Source of the DNA: Arthrobacter bambusae
Lineage (GTDB): Bacteria > Actinomycetota > Actinomycetes > Actinomycetales > Micrococcaceae
Direction: 5' to 3'
NCBI RefSeq assembly: GCF_030812595.1
Contig: NZ_JAUSSZ010000009.1
Coordinates: 1 to 64,000, forward strand
Length of the DNA stretch: 64,000 nt
The position numbers and the translations under genes were made by a program. Under the pieces are notes generated by a model that worked only from the letters and a program-made list of their open reading frames with translations, did no database searches and was not told where the DNA came from. Shown here piece by piece: positions 45,537-54,696 of this stretch. Position 1 is the stretch's first letter; every line of letters starts with the position of its first letter.

Positions 45537-46580
45537 GTGACCCAGCAACAAACCGCCGGACCGCCGCCAGCCCACGCGGACCTCGCGGAAGAATTCCTTG
45601 ACCGCAGCACCCCGCTGACCCGGATCCGGAACATTCTCCACCGTTACCCGGCCCTGAGCCCGGCCATCGTGCTGCTCCTGGCCGTCATTGTTTTCGGGAT
45701 CCTCAACGACAGGTTCCTCCGGCCGGAGAACCTGTCCCTGATCACCCAGCAGGTCGCCGTCATCGGTACCCTGGCGATTGCCCAGACCCTCATCATCCTG
45801 ACCGCGGGCATTGACCTCTCGGTAGGCGCCGTCATGGTCCTGGCTTCCATGGTGGTTGCCCAGACTGCCGTCAACAATGGCTTCCCAGCTATCCTCGCCC
45901 TCCTTGCGGGGCTTGCCACGAGCCTTGTCGCCGGGGCGCTCAACGGCCTCCTGGTCACACGGCTCAAGCTCCCTCCATTCATCGTCACGTTGGGAACCCT
46001 GAACATCTTCATCGCACTGACCCTGCTCTACTCCAACGGCGCCACAGTGCGCGGATCAAAGATGCCGGAGTTGCTCACGTGGACCGGCAGCACGTTCCCG
46101 ATCGGAGGGGTCCGCATCTCCATAGGGGTGGTGCTGATGCTCCTGCTCTACGGCATCGTGGCCTTCATCCTGGGCAAGACGGCATGGGGACGCCACGTCT
46201 ACGCCGTGGGCGATGACAAAGAAGCTGCCCGACTGGCCGGCATTCCCGTCAGCCGCGTGCTGATGAGCGTGTACTTGGCGGCCGGAGCAGTGCTCGCAGT
46301 AGGTGCCTGGATCCAGATCGGCCGGACGAACGCGGCCAGCCCGAACGCCGGGGTCGACCTGAACCTCGACTCCATCACCGCCGTTGTCATCGGCGGAACC
46401 AGTCTCTTCGGCGGGCGCGGCTCCATCTGGGGCTCGCTGCTCGGTGCCCTCATCGTCGGTGTCTTCCGCAACGGCCTCTCCCTGGCCGGCCTCGACGTCC
46501 TGTACCAAACCCTGGCGGTTGGCATCCTCGTCATCGTCGCCGTGTCCGTGGACCAGTGGATCCGAAAGGTGAAGTCATGA
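45537..46580 (+). CDS. frcC: sugar ABC transporter permease (FrcC-like)
   Basis: A 347-residue BPD_transp_2-type permease of the ribose/fructose class, with helices such as LSPAIVLLLAVIVFGIL and the family motif LTAGIDLSVGAVMVLASMV, GRHVYAVGDDKEAARLAGIPV (cytoplasmic coupling loop), and VIGGTSLFGGRGSIWGSLLGALIVG. GTG start chosen for GCAGGAGC upstream. The stop overlaps the ATPase start (ATGA). Confidence 0.88.
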   Translation: MTQQQTAGPPPAHADLAEEFLDRSTPLTRIRNILHRYPALSPAIVLLLAVIVFGILNDRFLRPENLSLITQQVAVIGTLAIAQTLIILTAGIDLSVGAVMVLASMVVAQTAVNNGFPAILALLAGLATSLVAGALNGLLVTRLKLPPFIVTLGTLNIFIALTLLYSNGATVRGSKMPELLTWTGSTFPIGGVRISIGVVLMLLLYGIVAFILGKTAWGRHVYAVGDDKEAARLAGIPVSRVLMSVYLAAGAVLAVGAWIQIGRTNAASPNAGVDLNLDSITAVVIGGTSLFGGRGSIWGSLLGALIVGVFRNGLSLAGLDVLYQTLAVGILVIVAVSVDQWIRKVKS

Positions 46581-47383
46581 CCGTCACAGAAGCCTCAGTC
46601 CCGTCCGTCCCGCCCCGGGATCCGAACCGGACCCCGATCCTTCAAGCCCGGAACCTCGTCAAGACCTTCGGCAGGGTGGTGGGCCTGGACGGGGTCAGCC
46701 TCGACCTCTACCCAGGGGAAGTACTGGCAATCATCGGCGATAACGGCGCAGGAAAATCGACCCTCATCAAATGCCTTACCGGAGCAGAAATCCCGGACGA
46801 GGGCCAAATCTTGCTCTCAGGTGAACAGGTTCATTTCAAACGCCCCCAGGACGCACGCACCCATGGCATAGAAACCGTCTACCAGAACTTGGCGGTTTCC
46901 CCGGCCTTGGACGTGGCCTCGAACCTCTACCTTGGCCGGGAAGAACGCCTCTCGAACATCTTCGGGAAACTCTTCCGTGTCCTGGACACCAACGGGATGC
47001 GTAAACGGGCCAAAGAAGAACTGACACGCCTCGGGATCTCCACCTTGCAGGACGTCACGGTTGCTGTTGAAAACCTCTCCGGTGGGCAGCGCCAAGCGGT
47101 GGCCGTCGCCCGGGCGGCAGCCTTCGGCTCCAAAGTCGTTGTGCTCGACGAGCCGACCGCGGCCCTAGGTGTCCGCGAATCAAACCAGGTGCTGCAGCTC
47201 GTCAGGGACCTGCGCGACCGTGGCCTGCCCGTCATCTTGATCAGCCACAACATGCCTCACGTTTTCGATGTCGCAGACCGGATCCATATCCAACGCCTTG
47301 GCAAATGCGCTGCCACCATCACCCCCGAGTCCCACAACATGACCGATGCAGTCGCCATCATGACGGGCGCCGCCACGGCATAA
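46577..47383 (+). CDS. frcA: sugar ABC transporter ATP-binding protein (FrcA-like, single NBD)
   Basis: A 268-residue ATPase with one nucleotide-binding domain: Walker A GDNGAGKST, Q-loop region ETVYQNLAVSPALDVASNLYLGRE, signature LSGGQRQ, Walker B VVVLDEPTAALG and ISHNMPHVFDVADRIHIQRLG. The single domain, half the length of RbsA-type ATPases, and the SHNMPHVF block are characteristic of FrcA, which supports fructose as substrate. Confidence 0.88.
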   Translation: MTVTEASVPSVPPRDPNRTPILQARNLVKTFGRVVGLDGVSLDLYPGEVLAIIGDNGAGKSTLIKCLTGAEIPDEGQILLSGEQVHFKRPQDARTHGIETVYQNLAVSPALDVASNLYLGREERLSNIFGKLFRVLDTNGMRKRAKEELTRLGISTLQDVTVAVENLSGGQRQAVAVARAAAFGSKVVVLDEPTAALGVRESNQVLQLVRDLRDRGLPVILISHNMPHVFDVADRIHIQRLGKCAATITPESHNMTDAVAIMTGAATA

Positions 47384-47528
47384 GCACCAGACCGAACCGC
47401 ATCGTCCGGTGCAGGCTCTGCCCGTGGACTCCAACCGTCAACTCCCCAAAGAAGCTTCACGAGCAGAGCCAGCCCAAACAACCCAGACACCGGAAACGTC
47501 CTGCCCGGACGCGTGAAGAAAGAAAAGC

Positions 47529-48479
47529 ATGAACCCCCATGAACCGCGCCCGGCGCAGCCGCTGGACGTCATCGTCGTCGGCGAAGCCCTCATAGACGTC
47601 GTTACCTCCACGGGCGGCACTATCGAACACCCAGGAGGGTCACCGGCGAACGTCGCATACGGTCTCGGCCGGCTCGGCGTCAGCACAGGCCTGCGGACCG
47701 CGATCGGAGAGGACCGGCACGGCCAGATCATCACGGAACACCTGAGCAGCGCCGGTGTGCAACTGCTGCCGGGATCAACGTCCCTGGACCGGACAGCCAC
47801 AGCGACGGCGACACTCGCCGCCGACGGCTCCGCGAGTTACGAATTCGACATCCGATGGAACCTGACCCAGGCCGTGCCAAGATTCCTCCCCAAGGTCTTC
47901 CACACGGGCTCCATCGCCACGTTCCTCGCCCCAGGTGCCGCCGCAGTCCGGACCTTGATGCTTCAATGCCACGACTCGCGCCTGATCACCTACGACCCCA
48001 ACATCAGGCCCGCGCTACTGGGCAGCCACCACGAAGCCAAGACAATCTTCGAAGAACTCGTCCCGCTGACAGATGTGGTCAAACTCAGCGACGATGACGC
48101 GCTCTGGCTATATCCGGGAACACCGTTGGAGGACATCGCATCGCGGATTCTCGGCCTGGGCGCCGGACTAGTAGTCATCACCACCGGTTCCGCCGGGTCT
48201 TTGCTCTCCACCGTCGCCACACAACTGAGCATCCCCGCCGTGCGTACACAGGTAGCCGATACCATCGGCGCCGGCGACTCCTACATGTCCGCATTGATCC
48301 ACGGCCTATTGAACCGCTCCGGCGAAGGACTCGCCCCGTCCGTGCTCGAACGGATAGGACGCAACGCTTCCGCGGCGGCGGCGATCACCGTAAGCCGCGC
48401 CGGCGCCAACCCACCGACGTTGGCCGAACTGCACGCAGCGCTGCCTGAACATCAACCAGGGAAGTACATCAACGCGTGA
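47529..48479 (+). CDS. PfkB-family sugar kinase, probable fructokinase
   Basis: Phosphorylates the imported sugar with ATP. The 316-residue ribokinase-fold protein has PGGSPANVAYGLGRLG (substrate loop), YDPNIRPALL, VVKLSDDDALW, VITTGSAGSLL and the C-terminal signature DTIGAGDSYMSALIHGLL, with the catalytic Asp near residue 250. It lies 145 nt after the ABC genes on the same strand, the expected next step after fructose uptake. The gap holds no supported gene. Confidence 0.88.
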   Translation: MNPHEPRPAQPLDVIVVGEALIDVVTSTGGTIEHPGGSPANVAYGLGRLGVSTGLRTAIGEDRHGQIITEHLSSAGVQLLPGSTSLDRTATATATLAADGSASYEFDIRWNLTQAVPRFLPKVFHTGSIATFLAPGAAAVRTLMLQCHDSRLITYDPNIRPALLGSHHEAKTIFEELVPLTDVVKLSDDDALWLYPGTPLEDIASRILGLGAGLVVITTGSAGSLLSTVATQLSIPAVRTQVADTIGAGDSYMSALIHGLLNRSGEGLAPSVLERIGRNASAAAAITVSRAGANPPTLAELHAALPEHQPGKYINA

Positions 48480-48511
48480 CCGCCAAAGCGGCCAGCTAGG
48501 AATCCTCCGGT

Positions 48512-49582
48512 TTAGCCCGCCACCCGCAGCACAGTCGGCGAACCTGTCTCCAGCCGATCGAGGACTTCCCCCGGGACGCCGGTAGACGCGTCAAGGCCGA
48601 ACGTGGTGACTTCCTGCGAGCGTTCGTGCGCCACGTGGAGCCAGCCGCCGCGGACCAGGTGGTGGCGGGGCCAGTCCCCTCCGCTGGGCACGTCGGCAAC
48701 GGGACGGAGCCGTGTCCCGCTGCCCTCGACGGACAATACCGAGATCCGGTTGGAGCCGCGGATTCCGGTGTAGACGAAACGACCGCTCGGGGACAGCGCG
48801 ATTTCGGCAGCTGCGTCGCCGTCGGCAGCCCCACCGGCCGTCGCGGGACCGCGACGGTGAAGCACGAAGCGGCCGTCCGCGCCGGGCAGGAGCACCGCCA
48901 CCTCGATGGAGTACTCCGTGACGACGAATACGGCCGAGGCTGAGGGGTGCTGGACCAAGTGCCGCGGCCCGCTGCCCATGGGGAGGGCGATTTCGTGGTC
49001 CAGGAGCAAGCCGGAGTCGGGATAGTAGTTCCACACGCGTACGAGGTCGAAGCCAAGGTCGGTGGTCATGATCCGGCCGTCATCAAGCATGAGGCTTGCG
49101 TGGGCGCGACTCACCCGGCCACCGCCCGTGGCGATATCGATGCCGCCGTCGACGCCTGCGTGAGGATCCTTGGCCGCCGGCGCGGCAAAGCGCGAGGTGA
49201 TCCCGCCGTCGTCGTCGAGCCGGTAGAGCAGAACGTTGCCGTCGCCCCAACAGGCGACCACGATGAAGCGGCCGGAAGGGTCGACGGCGACGTGGCAGGC
49301 GGCGGCGCCCGCGGGCCAGGCGTCCCCAAGGGCCTCGAGGCCGAACAGCCCGGTGCGCCGGTAAGCCCGGACTGTCTGAGCGGCCTCGGCTACCGCATAG
49401 ACCACCGGGAGGGTGGGGTGAATGGCAAGGAACGACGGGGAAGGTGCTTCGACTGCGGTGCCCAGCCAACGAAGGCTGCCGTCTTCACGGGCTGCAACCG
49501 CACCAATGCCGGATCCTTGCCCGTTGCTGTCCGAGGTGTAGGAACCTACCCAGATGAGCGTTCCGTCGGTGTCCTCTGCCAT
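48512..49582 (-). CDS. lactonase-family beta-propeller protein (6-phosphogluconolactonase type)
   Basis: A 356-residue seven-bladed propeller (WVGSYTSDSNGQGSGIGAVAA at the start; repeated AVDPSGRFIVVACWGDGNVLLYRL, SPSGRFVYTGIRGSNRISVL and the final HHLVRGGWLHVAHERSQEVTTF). These enzymes hydrolyse sugar lactones. It is the last gene of a five-gene oxidoreductase operon, 3 nt after the preceding gene, so its substrate is likely a lactone made by one of the reductases or dehydrogenases. Confidence 0.87.
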   Translation of the reverse strand: MAEDTDGTLIWVGSYTSDSNGQGSGIGAVAAREDGSLRWLGTAVEAPSPSFLAIHPTLPVVYAVAEAAQTVRAYRRTGLFGLEALGDAWPAGAAACHVAVDPSGRFIVVACWGDGNVLLYRLDDDGGITSRFAAPAAKDPHAGVDGGIDIATGGGRVSRAHASLMLDDGRIMTTDLGFDLVRVWNYYPDSGLLLDHEIALPMGSGPRHLVQHPSASAVFVVTEYSIEVAVLLPGADGRFVLHRRGPATAGGAADGDAAAEIALSPSGRFVYTGIRGSNRISVLSVEGSGTRLRPVADVPSGGDWPRHHLVRGGWLHVAHERSQEVTTFGLDASTGVPGEVLDRLETGSPTVLRVAG

Positions 49583-49585
49583 GCG

Positions 49586-50416
49586 TCAGTGTCCCTGTAC
49601 GTCCGAGTCGACACCCGCGTCGGCACCGGCGTCCAAAGTGGCTATCGCGGACAGATCGTCGTGATCCAACGTGAAGTCGAAAACGTCCAGGTTCTCCTTC
49701 ATGCGCTGCGGGTTTGCGGACTTCGGGATGGCCACGAGCCCCTCCTGGATGTGCCAGCGCAAAACGACCTGTCCAGGAGTCTTTCCGTGCTTCTTCCCGA
49801 TCGCGGCCAAGACCGGCGCGTTCAGGAGATCGCGGCCGGCCCCTAACGGACTATACGATTCCGTGGCGATGCCATGGCTGGTGTTGAATGCACGCTCGTC
49901 GATCCGGGTGATGGACGGCGAGATCTGGATTTGGTTGACGGCAGGCACCACCGAAGTCTCTTCGAGGAGCCGCTCAAGGTGCGCTGGCTTGAAGTTGGAC
50001 ACGCCGATCGATCGCACCTTCCCCTCAGCTTGGAGCCGCTCGAAAGTTTTCCAAGTGGACACGAACTCATTCCGCTGCGGGAGCGGCCAATGGATCAACA
50101 AGAGGTCCACGTAGTCCAGTCCGAGCCGCTTGAGGGATCCCTCAAGTCCCTCGACGGCGCGATCGCGGCCCTGATGGGTTCCGTCCAGCTTGGTGGTGAT
50201 GAAGAGTTCCTCGCGCGGGATGCCGCAGTCCCGCACGCCTTGCCCGACGCCGGCCTCGTTACCGTACCGGTACGCCGTGTCGACGTGCCGGTAGCCAAGC
50301 TCGACGGCGGACACCACAGCCCTGGCAACCTCGGCGTCGTCTAGCGGCCAGGTTCCGAGGCCGATCTGCGGAATGGCATTTCCATCATTGAGCCTGACGG
50401 TCGGAGCAAGTGCCAT
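49586..50416 (-). CDS. aldo/keto reductase (2,5-diketo-gluconate reductase-like)
   Basis: A 276-residue (alpha/beta)8 NADPH enzyme. The catalytic tetrad is visible: Asp and Tyr in GYRHVDTAYRYGNEAGVG, Lys in LFITTKLDG and His in LLIHWPLPQ. The cofactor motif IPKSANPQRMKENLDVFDFTL is intact. Substrate unknown; homologous to the AKR at 52447. Fourth gene of the operon. Confidence 0.9.
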   Translation of the reverse strand: MALAPTVRLNDGNAIPQIGLGTWPLDDAEVARAVVSAVELGYRHVDTAYRYGNEAGVGQGVRDCGIPREELFITTKLDGTHQGRDRAVEGLEGSLKRLGLDYVDLLLIHWPLPQRNEFVSTWKTFERLQAEGKVRSIGVSNFKPAHLERLLEETSVVPAVNQIQISPSITRIDERAFNTSHGIATESYSPLGAGRDLLNAPVLAAIGKKHGKTPGQVVLRWHIQEGLVAIPKSANPQRMKENLDVFDFTLDHDDLSAIATLDAGADAGVDSDVQGH

Positions 50417-50435
50417 GGTCCTGTCCTTTCAGTTG

Positions 50436-51443
50436 CTAGATCGGCCTCCGCGCCCATTGGACCAGTTGCTCGCTGAGCTTCATGAAGTCCTGGTTCACGT
50501 GCTTGATGCCTGGATGTTCATCATGCCACCGGACGATCTCCCGTGCGCCTGCCGCGAACGGAATTTCTGCCCGATACGAGGGCACAAGGGACTTGATCTT
50601 GGTGTTGTCGAAGACGACGGAGTGGGACCTGTCCCCGAGGAGCCCGGGGCCAAGGTCCGGGGCGTGGGCTGCGATGGTGTCCGAGGCGATGTGCACCAAT
50701 TCGGGTTCCGGTGCACCTGCTGCCGTGGCGAACAGCCGGTAGACCTGGTCCCACGGGAGTGCTTCGTCCGAGGTGATGGTGTAGCTCTCTCCCACAGCCT
50801 GTGGGCGGCCGAGGAGGCCAACGAAGGCCACCGCAAAATCCTCCGCGTGGGTGAGGGTCCACAGTGAGGTTCCGTCGCCGTGGACTATCACAGGCAGGCC
50901 TTCCCGCATCCGGTGGATGTCCGTCCATCCGCCCAGCAGGGCGATCCGCGTGCGGTCATAGGTATGCGACGGCCGAACGATCGTGACGGGGAATCCCTCT
51001 TCCCGATAGGCCCTTACGAGTTGGTCTTCGCACGCGATCTTGTCCTGTGAGTACTTCCAGAACGGGTTCCGTAACGGGGTCGACTCGAGGATCGGCAAGT
51101 GTGCAGGGGGCTTTTGGTAAGCCGAAGCCGAACTGATGAACACGTACTGGCCGGTCCGGCCGCGGAACAGCTCCACGGCGTTGGACACGTGCTCAGGCGT
51201 GAAAGAGATGAAGTCCGCGACGACGTCGAACTCTCGCCCGTTCAGCACCTCCGCCACCTCGGCAGCGTTGCGGATGTCCGCCTGGAGCAGTTCCGTGCCC
51301 GGAGGGGCAGGCCTTTCTGAACTGAGGCCGCGATTGAGCATGGTGAGCCGGTGCCCCAGCGCGACGGCGCGCTCCGCCGCCGCCGCGCTGATGGTCCCTG
51401 TCCCGCCAATGAACAGAAGGCGCAACGGTGCCGACGTCACCAC
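50436..51443 (-). CDS. NAD(P)-dependent epimerase/dehydratase (extended SDR)
   Basis: A 335-residue Rossmann protein with the nucleotide motif LLFIGGTGTISAAAAERAVALGH, ADIRNAAEVAEVL, and the conserved SSASAYQKP plus KYSQDKIACEDQL (Tyr and Lys region). The pattern is of atypical SDRs acting on nucleotide sugars or similar polyols. The GTG start overlaps the end of the preceding gene by 7 nt, which shows coupling. Substrate unknown. Confidence 0.85.
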   Translation of the reverse strand: MVTSAPLRLLFIGGTGTISAAAAERAVALGHRLTMLNRGLSSERPAPPGTELLQADIRNAAEVAEVLNGREFDVVADFISFTPEHVSNAVELFRGRTGQYVFISSASAYQKPPAHLPILESTPLRNPFWKYSQDKIACEDQLVRAYREEGFPVTIVRPSHTYDRTRIALLGGWTDIHRMREGLPVIVHGDGTSLWTLTHAEDFAVAFVGLLGRPQAVGESYTITSDEALPWDQVYRLFATAAGAPEPELVHIASDTIAAHAPDLGPGLLGDRSHSVVFDNTKIKSLVPSYRAEIPFAAGAREIVRWHDEHPGIKHVNQDFMKLSEQLVQWARRPI

Positions 51444-52408
51444 GCGTAGTCCTCCGGTGCGGTCCTGTGGCCCGGGAAGATGTCGTCGAGCCGCTTGAGG
51501 GCATCGGCGTCCAGGGTGACGTCCAAGGCCCCGATGGCAGCATCCAACTGCTCCTGCGTGCGCGGACCCACGATCGGTGCGGTCACGGCCGGCTGGTGCA
51601 GCAACCAGGCCAAGGCCACGTCGCCGGGCTCGTGGCCAAGGTCATCTGCAAAGTCTTCGTACTGGCGGATCTGGTCTTCGTGCTTCTTCAGGGTTTCGGC
51701 CGCCCGGCCCTCAAGGCGACGGACGCCGTTGCGTTCTTTTTTGAGTACCCCGCCCAAAAGCCCGCCGTGAAGTGGCGACCACGGGATCAGCCCGAGGCCG
51801 TACTGCTGGGCGGCCGGGATGACTTCCAGTTCCACGTTGCGGGTGAGCAGGTTGTAGATGGATTGCTCGCTGACGAGTCCGTTGTAGTTGCGCCGCGCGG
51901 CGGCCTCCTGGGCCTGGGCAATGTGCCAGCCGGCGAAGTTGCTGCTTCCGGAATACAGGATCTTGCCTTGCTGGACGGCAACTTCGATGGCCTGCCAGAT
52001 CTCGTCCCACGGCGTGTTCCGGTCCACGTGGTGGAACTGGTAGATGTCGATGTAATCGGTCTGCAGGCGCTTGAGGCTGGCGTCCAAGGCACGCCGGATG
52101 TTGAGGGCCGAAAGCTTGGACTCGTTGGGGCGGTCCGTCATGGTTCCGTAGAGCTTAGTGGCCAGGACGACGCGCTCACGGCGCTCGCCGCCCTTGGCGA
52201 ACCAGCGGCCCAGGATTTCCTCGGTCCATCCGCGGTGCTCCGCGCCGCCATAGACATTGGCGGTATCGAAAAAGTTGATGCCGGAGTCCAGGGCTGAGTC
52301 CATGATGGAGTGCGCTACGGATTCCTCCGTCTGCGGGCCGAAGTTCATGGTTCCGAGGCACAAGCGGGAGACGCTGAGGCCTGAGCGGCCCAAGTGGGTG
52401 TACTGCAT
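51437..52408 (-). CDS. aldo/keto reductase (AKR11/12-like, PLP-channel subfamily)
   Basis: A 323-residue enzyme. MQYTHLGRSGLSVSRLCLGTMNFG, INFFDTANVYGGAEHRGWTEEIL (Asp, Tyr), VVLATKLYG (Lys), DIYQFHHVDRNTPWDE (His) and the C-terminal APIVGPRTQEQLDAAIGAL cofactor motif are all present. The frame stays open about 170 codons upstream, but that part overlaps the next AKR gene in another frame and is not coding. Second gene of the operon. Confidence 0.9.
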   Translation of the reverse strand: MQYTHLGRSGLSVSRLCLGTMNFGPQTEESVAHSIMDSALDSGINFFDTANVYGGAEHRGWTEEILGRWFAKGGERRERVVLATKLYGTMTDRPNESKLSALNIRRALDASLKRLQTDYIDIYQFHHVDRNTPWDEIWQAIEVAVQQGKILYSGSSNFAGWHIAQAQEAAARRNYNGLVSEQSIYNLLTRNVELEVIPAAQQYGLGLIPWSPLHGGLLGGVLKKERNGVRRLEGRAAETLKKHEDQIRQYEDFADDLGHEPGDVALAWLLHQPAVTAPIVGPRTQEQLDAAIGALDVTLDADALKRLDDIFPGHRTAPEDYAW

Positions 52409-52446
52409 GGTTTTGGTTTCCTTACGCTGCTGGTTTCCTTGGGGCA

Positions 52447-53292
52447 CTACATCTGGCTGAAGGACGCGACGGCGGGGTCGGCGCCGAGGCGGGCGCCGGC
52501 GTCGAGCGCGCTGATGGCTTCCAGTTCCTCCGGGGTGAGCTGCAACGACGCCGCCGCGAGGTTCTGGCGGATCCGCTCGGGGTGGACTGACTTGGGAATG
52601 ACGATATTGCCGGTTCCGAGGTGCCAGGCCAGCACGATCTGCGCCGGGGTGGCGTTGTGTGTTTCGGCGAGTTCGGTGACCGTTGCCGAGCCCAGGTCCG
52701 CTCCCTGCCCCAGCGGACTGTAGGCCTCGACGGCGATCCCGTGCGAGCGGGTCTTCGCTGCCAGTTCCCGCTGCTGGAAGGTCGGGTGCAGCTCGATCTG
52801 GTTGACTGCGGGAACGACGTCGGCCGACGCGAGGAGCGTATCGAGGTGTTCGGGCAGGAAGTTGGAGACACCGATAGCGCGGGCACCGCCGTCGGCATGG
52901 ATCTTTTCCAACGCCTTCCACGCGTCCACGAAGAGGCCCTGGGAGGGAACCGGCCAGTGGATCAGGTAGAGATCGATGACGTCGAGGCCGAGTTCGCGGC
53001 GGCTCTGATCGAATGCCGCTGCGGCCCGGTCTTGTTCCCCGTTGCGGAGTTTGGTGGTGATGAAGAGTTCTTCCCGGGCAATGCCGGAAGCCTTGATTGC
53101 CGCGCCTACGCCTGATTCGTTCTGGTACGCCGCTGCGGTGTCAATGTGCCGGTAGCCGGCCTCCAGTGCGTCCTCAACGGCCTTCTGGGTCTCGGCAGGT
53201 GGGACCTGGAAGACGCCGAAGCCCAACTGGGGGATGGTGACCGAGTTGTTCAAGACGAGCCCGGGAACGGTTGAATTCTGAGCGTTGGACAT
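52447..53292 (-). CDS. aldo/keto reductase (2,5-diketo-gluconate reductase-like)
   Basis: A 281-residue NADPH-dependent reductase with the tetrad residues in GYRHIDTAAAYQNESGVG (Asp, Tyr), LFITTKLRNG (Lys) and LYLIHWPVP (His), and VNQIELHPTFQQ and IPKSVHPERIRQNL for cofactor binding. First gene of the five-gene minus-strand operon and divergent from the XRE regulator gene, with a 17-bp palindrome in between. Confidence 0.92.
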   Translation of the reverse strand: MSNAQNSTVPGLVLNNSVTIPQLGFGVFQVPPAETQKAVEDALEAGYRHIDTAAAYQNESGVGAAIKASGIAREELFITTKLRNGEQDRAAAAFDQSRRELGLDVIDLYLIHWPVPSQGLFVDAWKALEKIHADGGARAIGVSNFLPEHLDTLLASADVVPAVNQIELHPTFQQRELAAKTRSHGIAVEAYSPLGQGADLGSATVTELAETHNATPAQIVLAWHLGTGNIVIPKSVHPERIRQNLAAASLQLTPEELEAISALDAGARLGADPAVASFSQM

Positions 53293-53395
53293 GTCCGGCC
53301 TTTTCGTCGCTGGTGGGTGGATCGCCTAACTGGCTTTTTCGAGCCTATGCACTATCGACGCAACAATCAGTAGTTTTGACGCCCCCTGTTTTTCC

Positions 53396-53412
53396 TAGGA
53401 CTCGCAGTCCTA
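53396..53412. promoter_or_regulatory. palindromic operator candidate between the reductase operon and the XRE gene
   Basis: TAGGACT-CGC-AGTCCTA is a perfect 7+3+7 palindrome, 46 nt before the regulator ATG and 104 nt before the first reductase gene. It is the likely binding site of the adjacent XRE regulator. Confidence 0.65.
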
Positions 53413-53457
53413 CCTTGGCTGTGGAAACAGGCCCTTTCGTGAGGGAAGAATAGGGTC

Positions 53458-54345
53458 ATGGGTCAAAGCGCAGAGTTCGGAAAATTCCTCAAAGCCATGC
53501 GTGCACGGATGTCCCCCGAGGATGCAGGCTTGCCGGAGGCGTCCGGTGCACGCCGCGTTCCCGGGCTGCGCAGGGAAGAGATTGCCCGTTTGGCCGATGT
53601 CAGCACGGACTATTACACGCGCCTTGAACAGGGCCGCCATATCCATCCGTCCCGGGCCGTTCTTGAATCGGTGTCCAGGGCACTCCGCCTGGATTCCAGC
53701 GAGCACTCGCACATGATGGACCTGCTTGAGCACTGCGCCGAGAGCGCCAAAGCGCCGACTCCCACGCCCCGCGTGCGGCCGGCACTGCGCCAACTTCTGG
53801 ACGCCGTCGGCGACGTTCCGGCGCTCCTGCTTGGCCGACGCAGTGACGTGCTTGGAGCCAATCGCATGGCGACCTTGCTGTTTGCCGACTTCCCGGCCAT
53901 GCCTGCTGCCGAACGAAACCTCACGCGCTGGCTGATCCTGGATCCGCAGGCACGCGAACTGTTCCGGGACTGGAAGACGGTTGCCGCGGAGGCAGCCGGT
54001 TCCTTGCGTGCGGACACGGGGCGGCATCCCGATGATCCCCAAGCCAACCAGCTCGTAGGCGAACTTGCCGTGAACAGCGAGCACTTCCGGCAGTGGTGGG
54101 CCGGTCATCGAGTTGCGGCACGTTCAGCCGGGACAGTCCGCCTGCACCACCCCACCGTCGGGGACGTGGAACTGAACTTCGAGAATCTGGCCCTCCCGCA
54201 GGACCCGGACCAAGTCTTGCGGGTCTACTCCGCGAAGGCCGGGTCGCCGTCGGACGATGCCCTGAAATTGTTGGGCAGCTTCGGTGCGGGAACGACGACG
54301 TCGAGCCCGGAGTGGGCCGAGCGTCATGCAATGGACGAGAGCTGA
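53458..54345 (+). CDS. XRE-family regulator with MmyB-like C-terminal domain
   Basis: A 295-residue regulator with an N-terminal HTH (RVPGLRREEIARLADVSTDYYTRLEQGRHIHPS, HTH residues about 38-62) and a PAS-like MmyB ligand domain (LLDAVGDVPALLLGRRSDVLGANRMA, ending NFENLALPQDPDQVLRVYSAKAGSPSDDALKLLGS). In actinobacteria such regulators commonly control adjacent oxidoreductase genes. It is transcribed away from the reductase operon and shares its promoter region. Confidence 0.9.
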   Translation: MGQSAEFGKFLKAMRARMSPEDAGLPEASGARRVPGLRREEIARLADVSTDYYTRLEQGRHIHPSRAVLESVSRALRLDSSEHSHMMDLLEHCAESAKAPTPTPRVRPALRQLLDAVGDVPALLLGRRSDVLGANRMATLLFADFPAMPAAERNLTRWLILDPQARELFRDWKTVAAEAAGSLRADTGRHPDDPQANQLVGELAVNSEHFRQWWAGHRVAARSAGTVRLHHPTVGDVELNFENLALPQDPDQVLRVYSAKAGSPSDDALKLLGSFGAGTTTSSPEWAERHAMDES

Positions 54346-54489
54346 GGACGTTTCAGCAAAAGTGCTCTACGTCACTGTGCTGTTGCATAGTGAAGTAGCG
54401 CAATTCTGTCTATGTGCCCATTGGGCGGCTTTTAAAACGCGCTTACGCTGAATCCAGACCTTTTCGCATATCAAGGATGGAATTCAACG

Positions 54490-54696
54490 ATGAAACGCAT
54501 CGCGCTGCTGAGGGAGCGGGCAACAACCGCCGGGTCGGCGGGATCCACGGGATCGCACTGCCCTGCATCCGGCCAGTGGAGCCCTGAGTGCGAGCCCCAC
54601 GTGGTGCGCACGTTCTTCGAAGGCCACGTCTTCCCGTCCCACAACGGTGCGGCAACAGTCTGGCACCGCAAGTACCTGGTCGCCCAGTCCCGATGA
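54490..54696 (+). CDS. small hypothetical protein (68 aa)
   Basis: The product MKRIALLRERATTAGSAG and onward contains CPASGQWSPEC and ends HRKYLVAQSR. AAGGATGG lies 8 nt before the ATG, and the stop overlaps the next start (ATGA). No family recognised. The two cysteine-bearing segments and WSP motif could bind a metal, but that is a guess. The 144 bp before it shows no gene. Confidence 0.5.
   Translation: MKRIALLRERATTAGSAGSTGSHCPASGQWSPECEPHVVRTFFEGHVFPSHNGAATVWHRKYLVAQSR

Noticed and set aside
52409-52921. N-terminal extension of the aldo/keto reductase at 51437
   Set aside because: It overlaps the upstream reductase gene in another frame; the true start MQYTHLGRSG is the standard family N-terminus.
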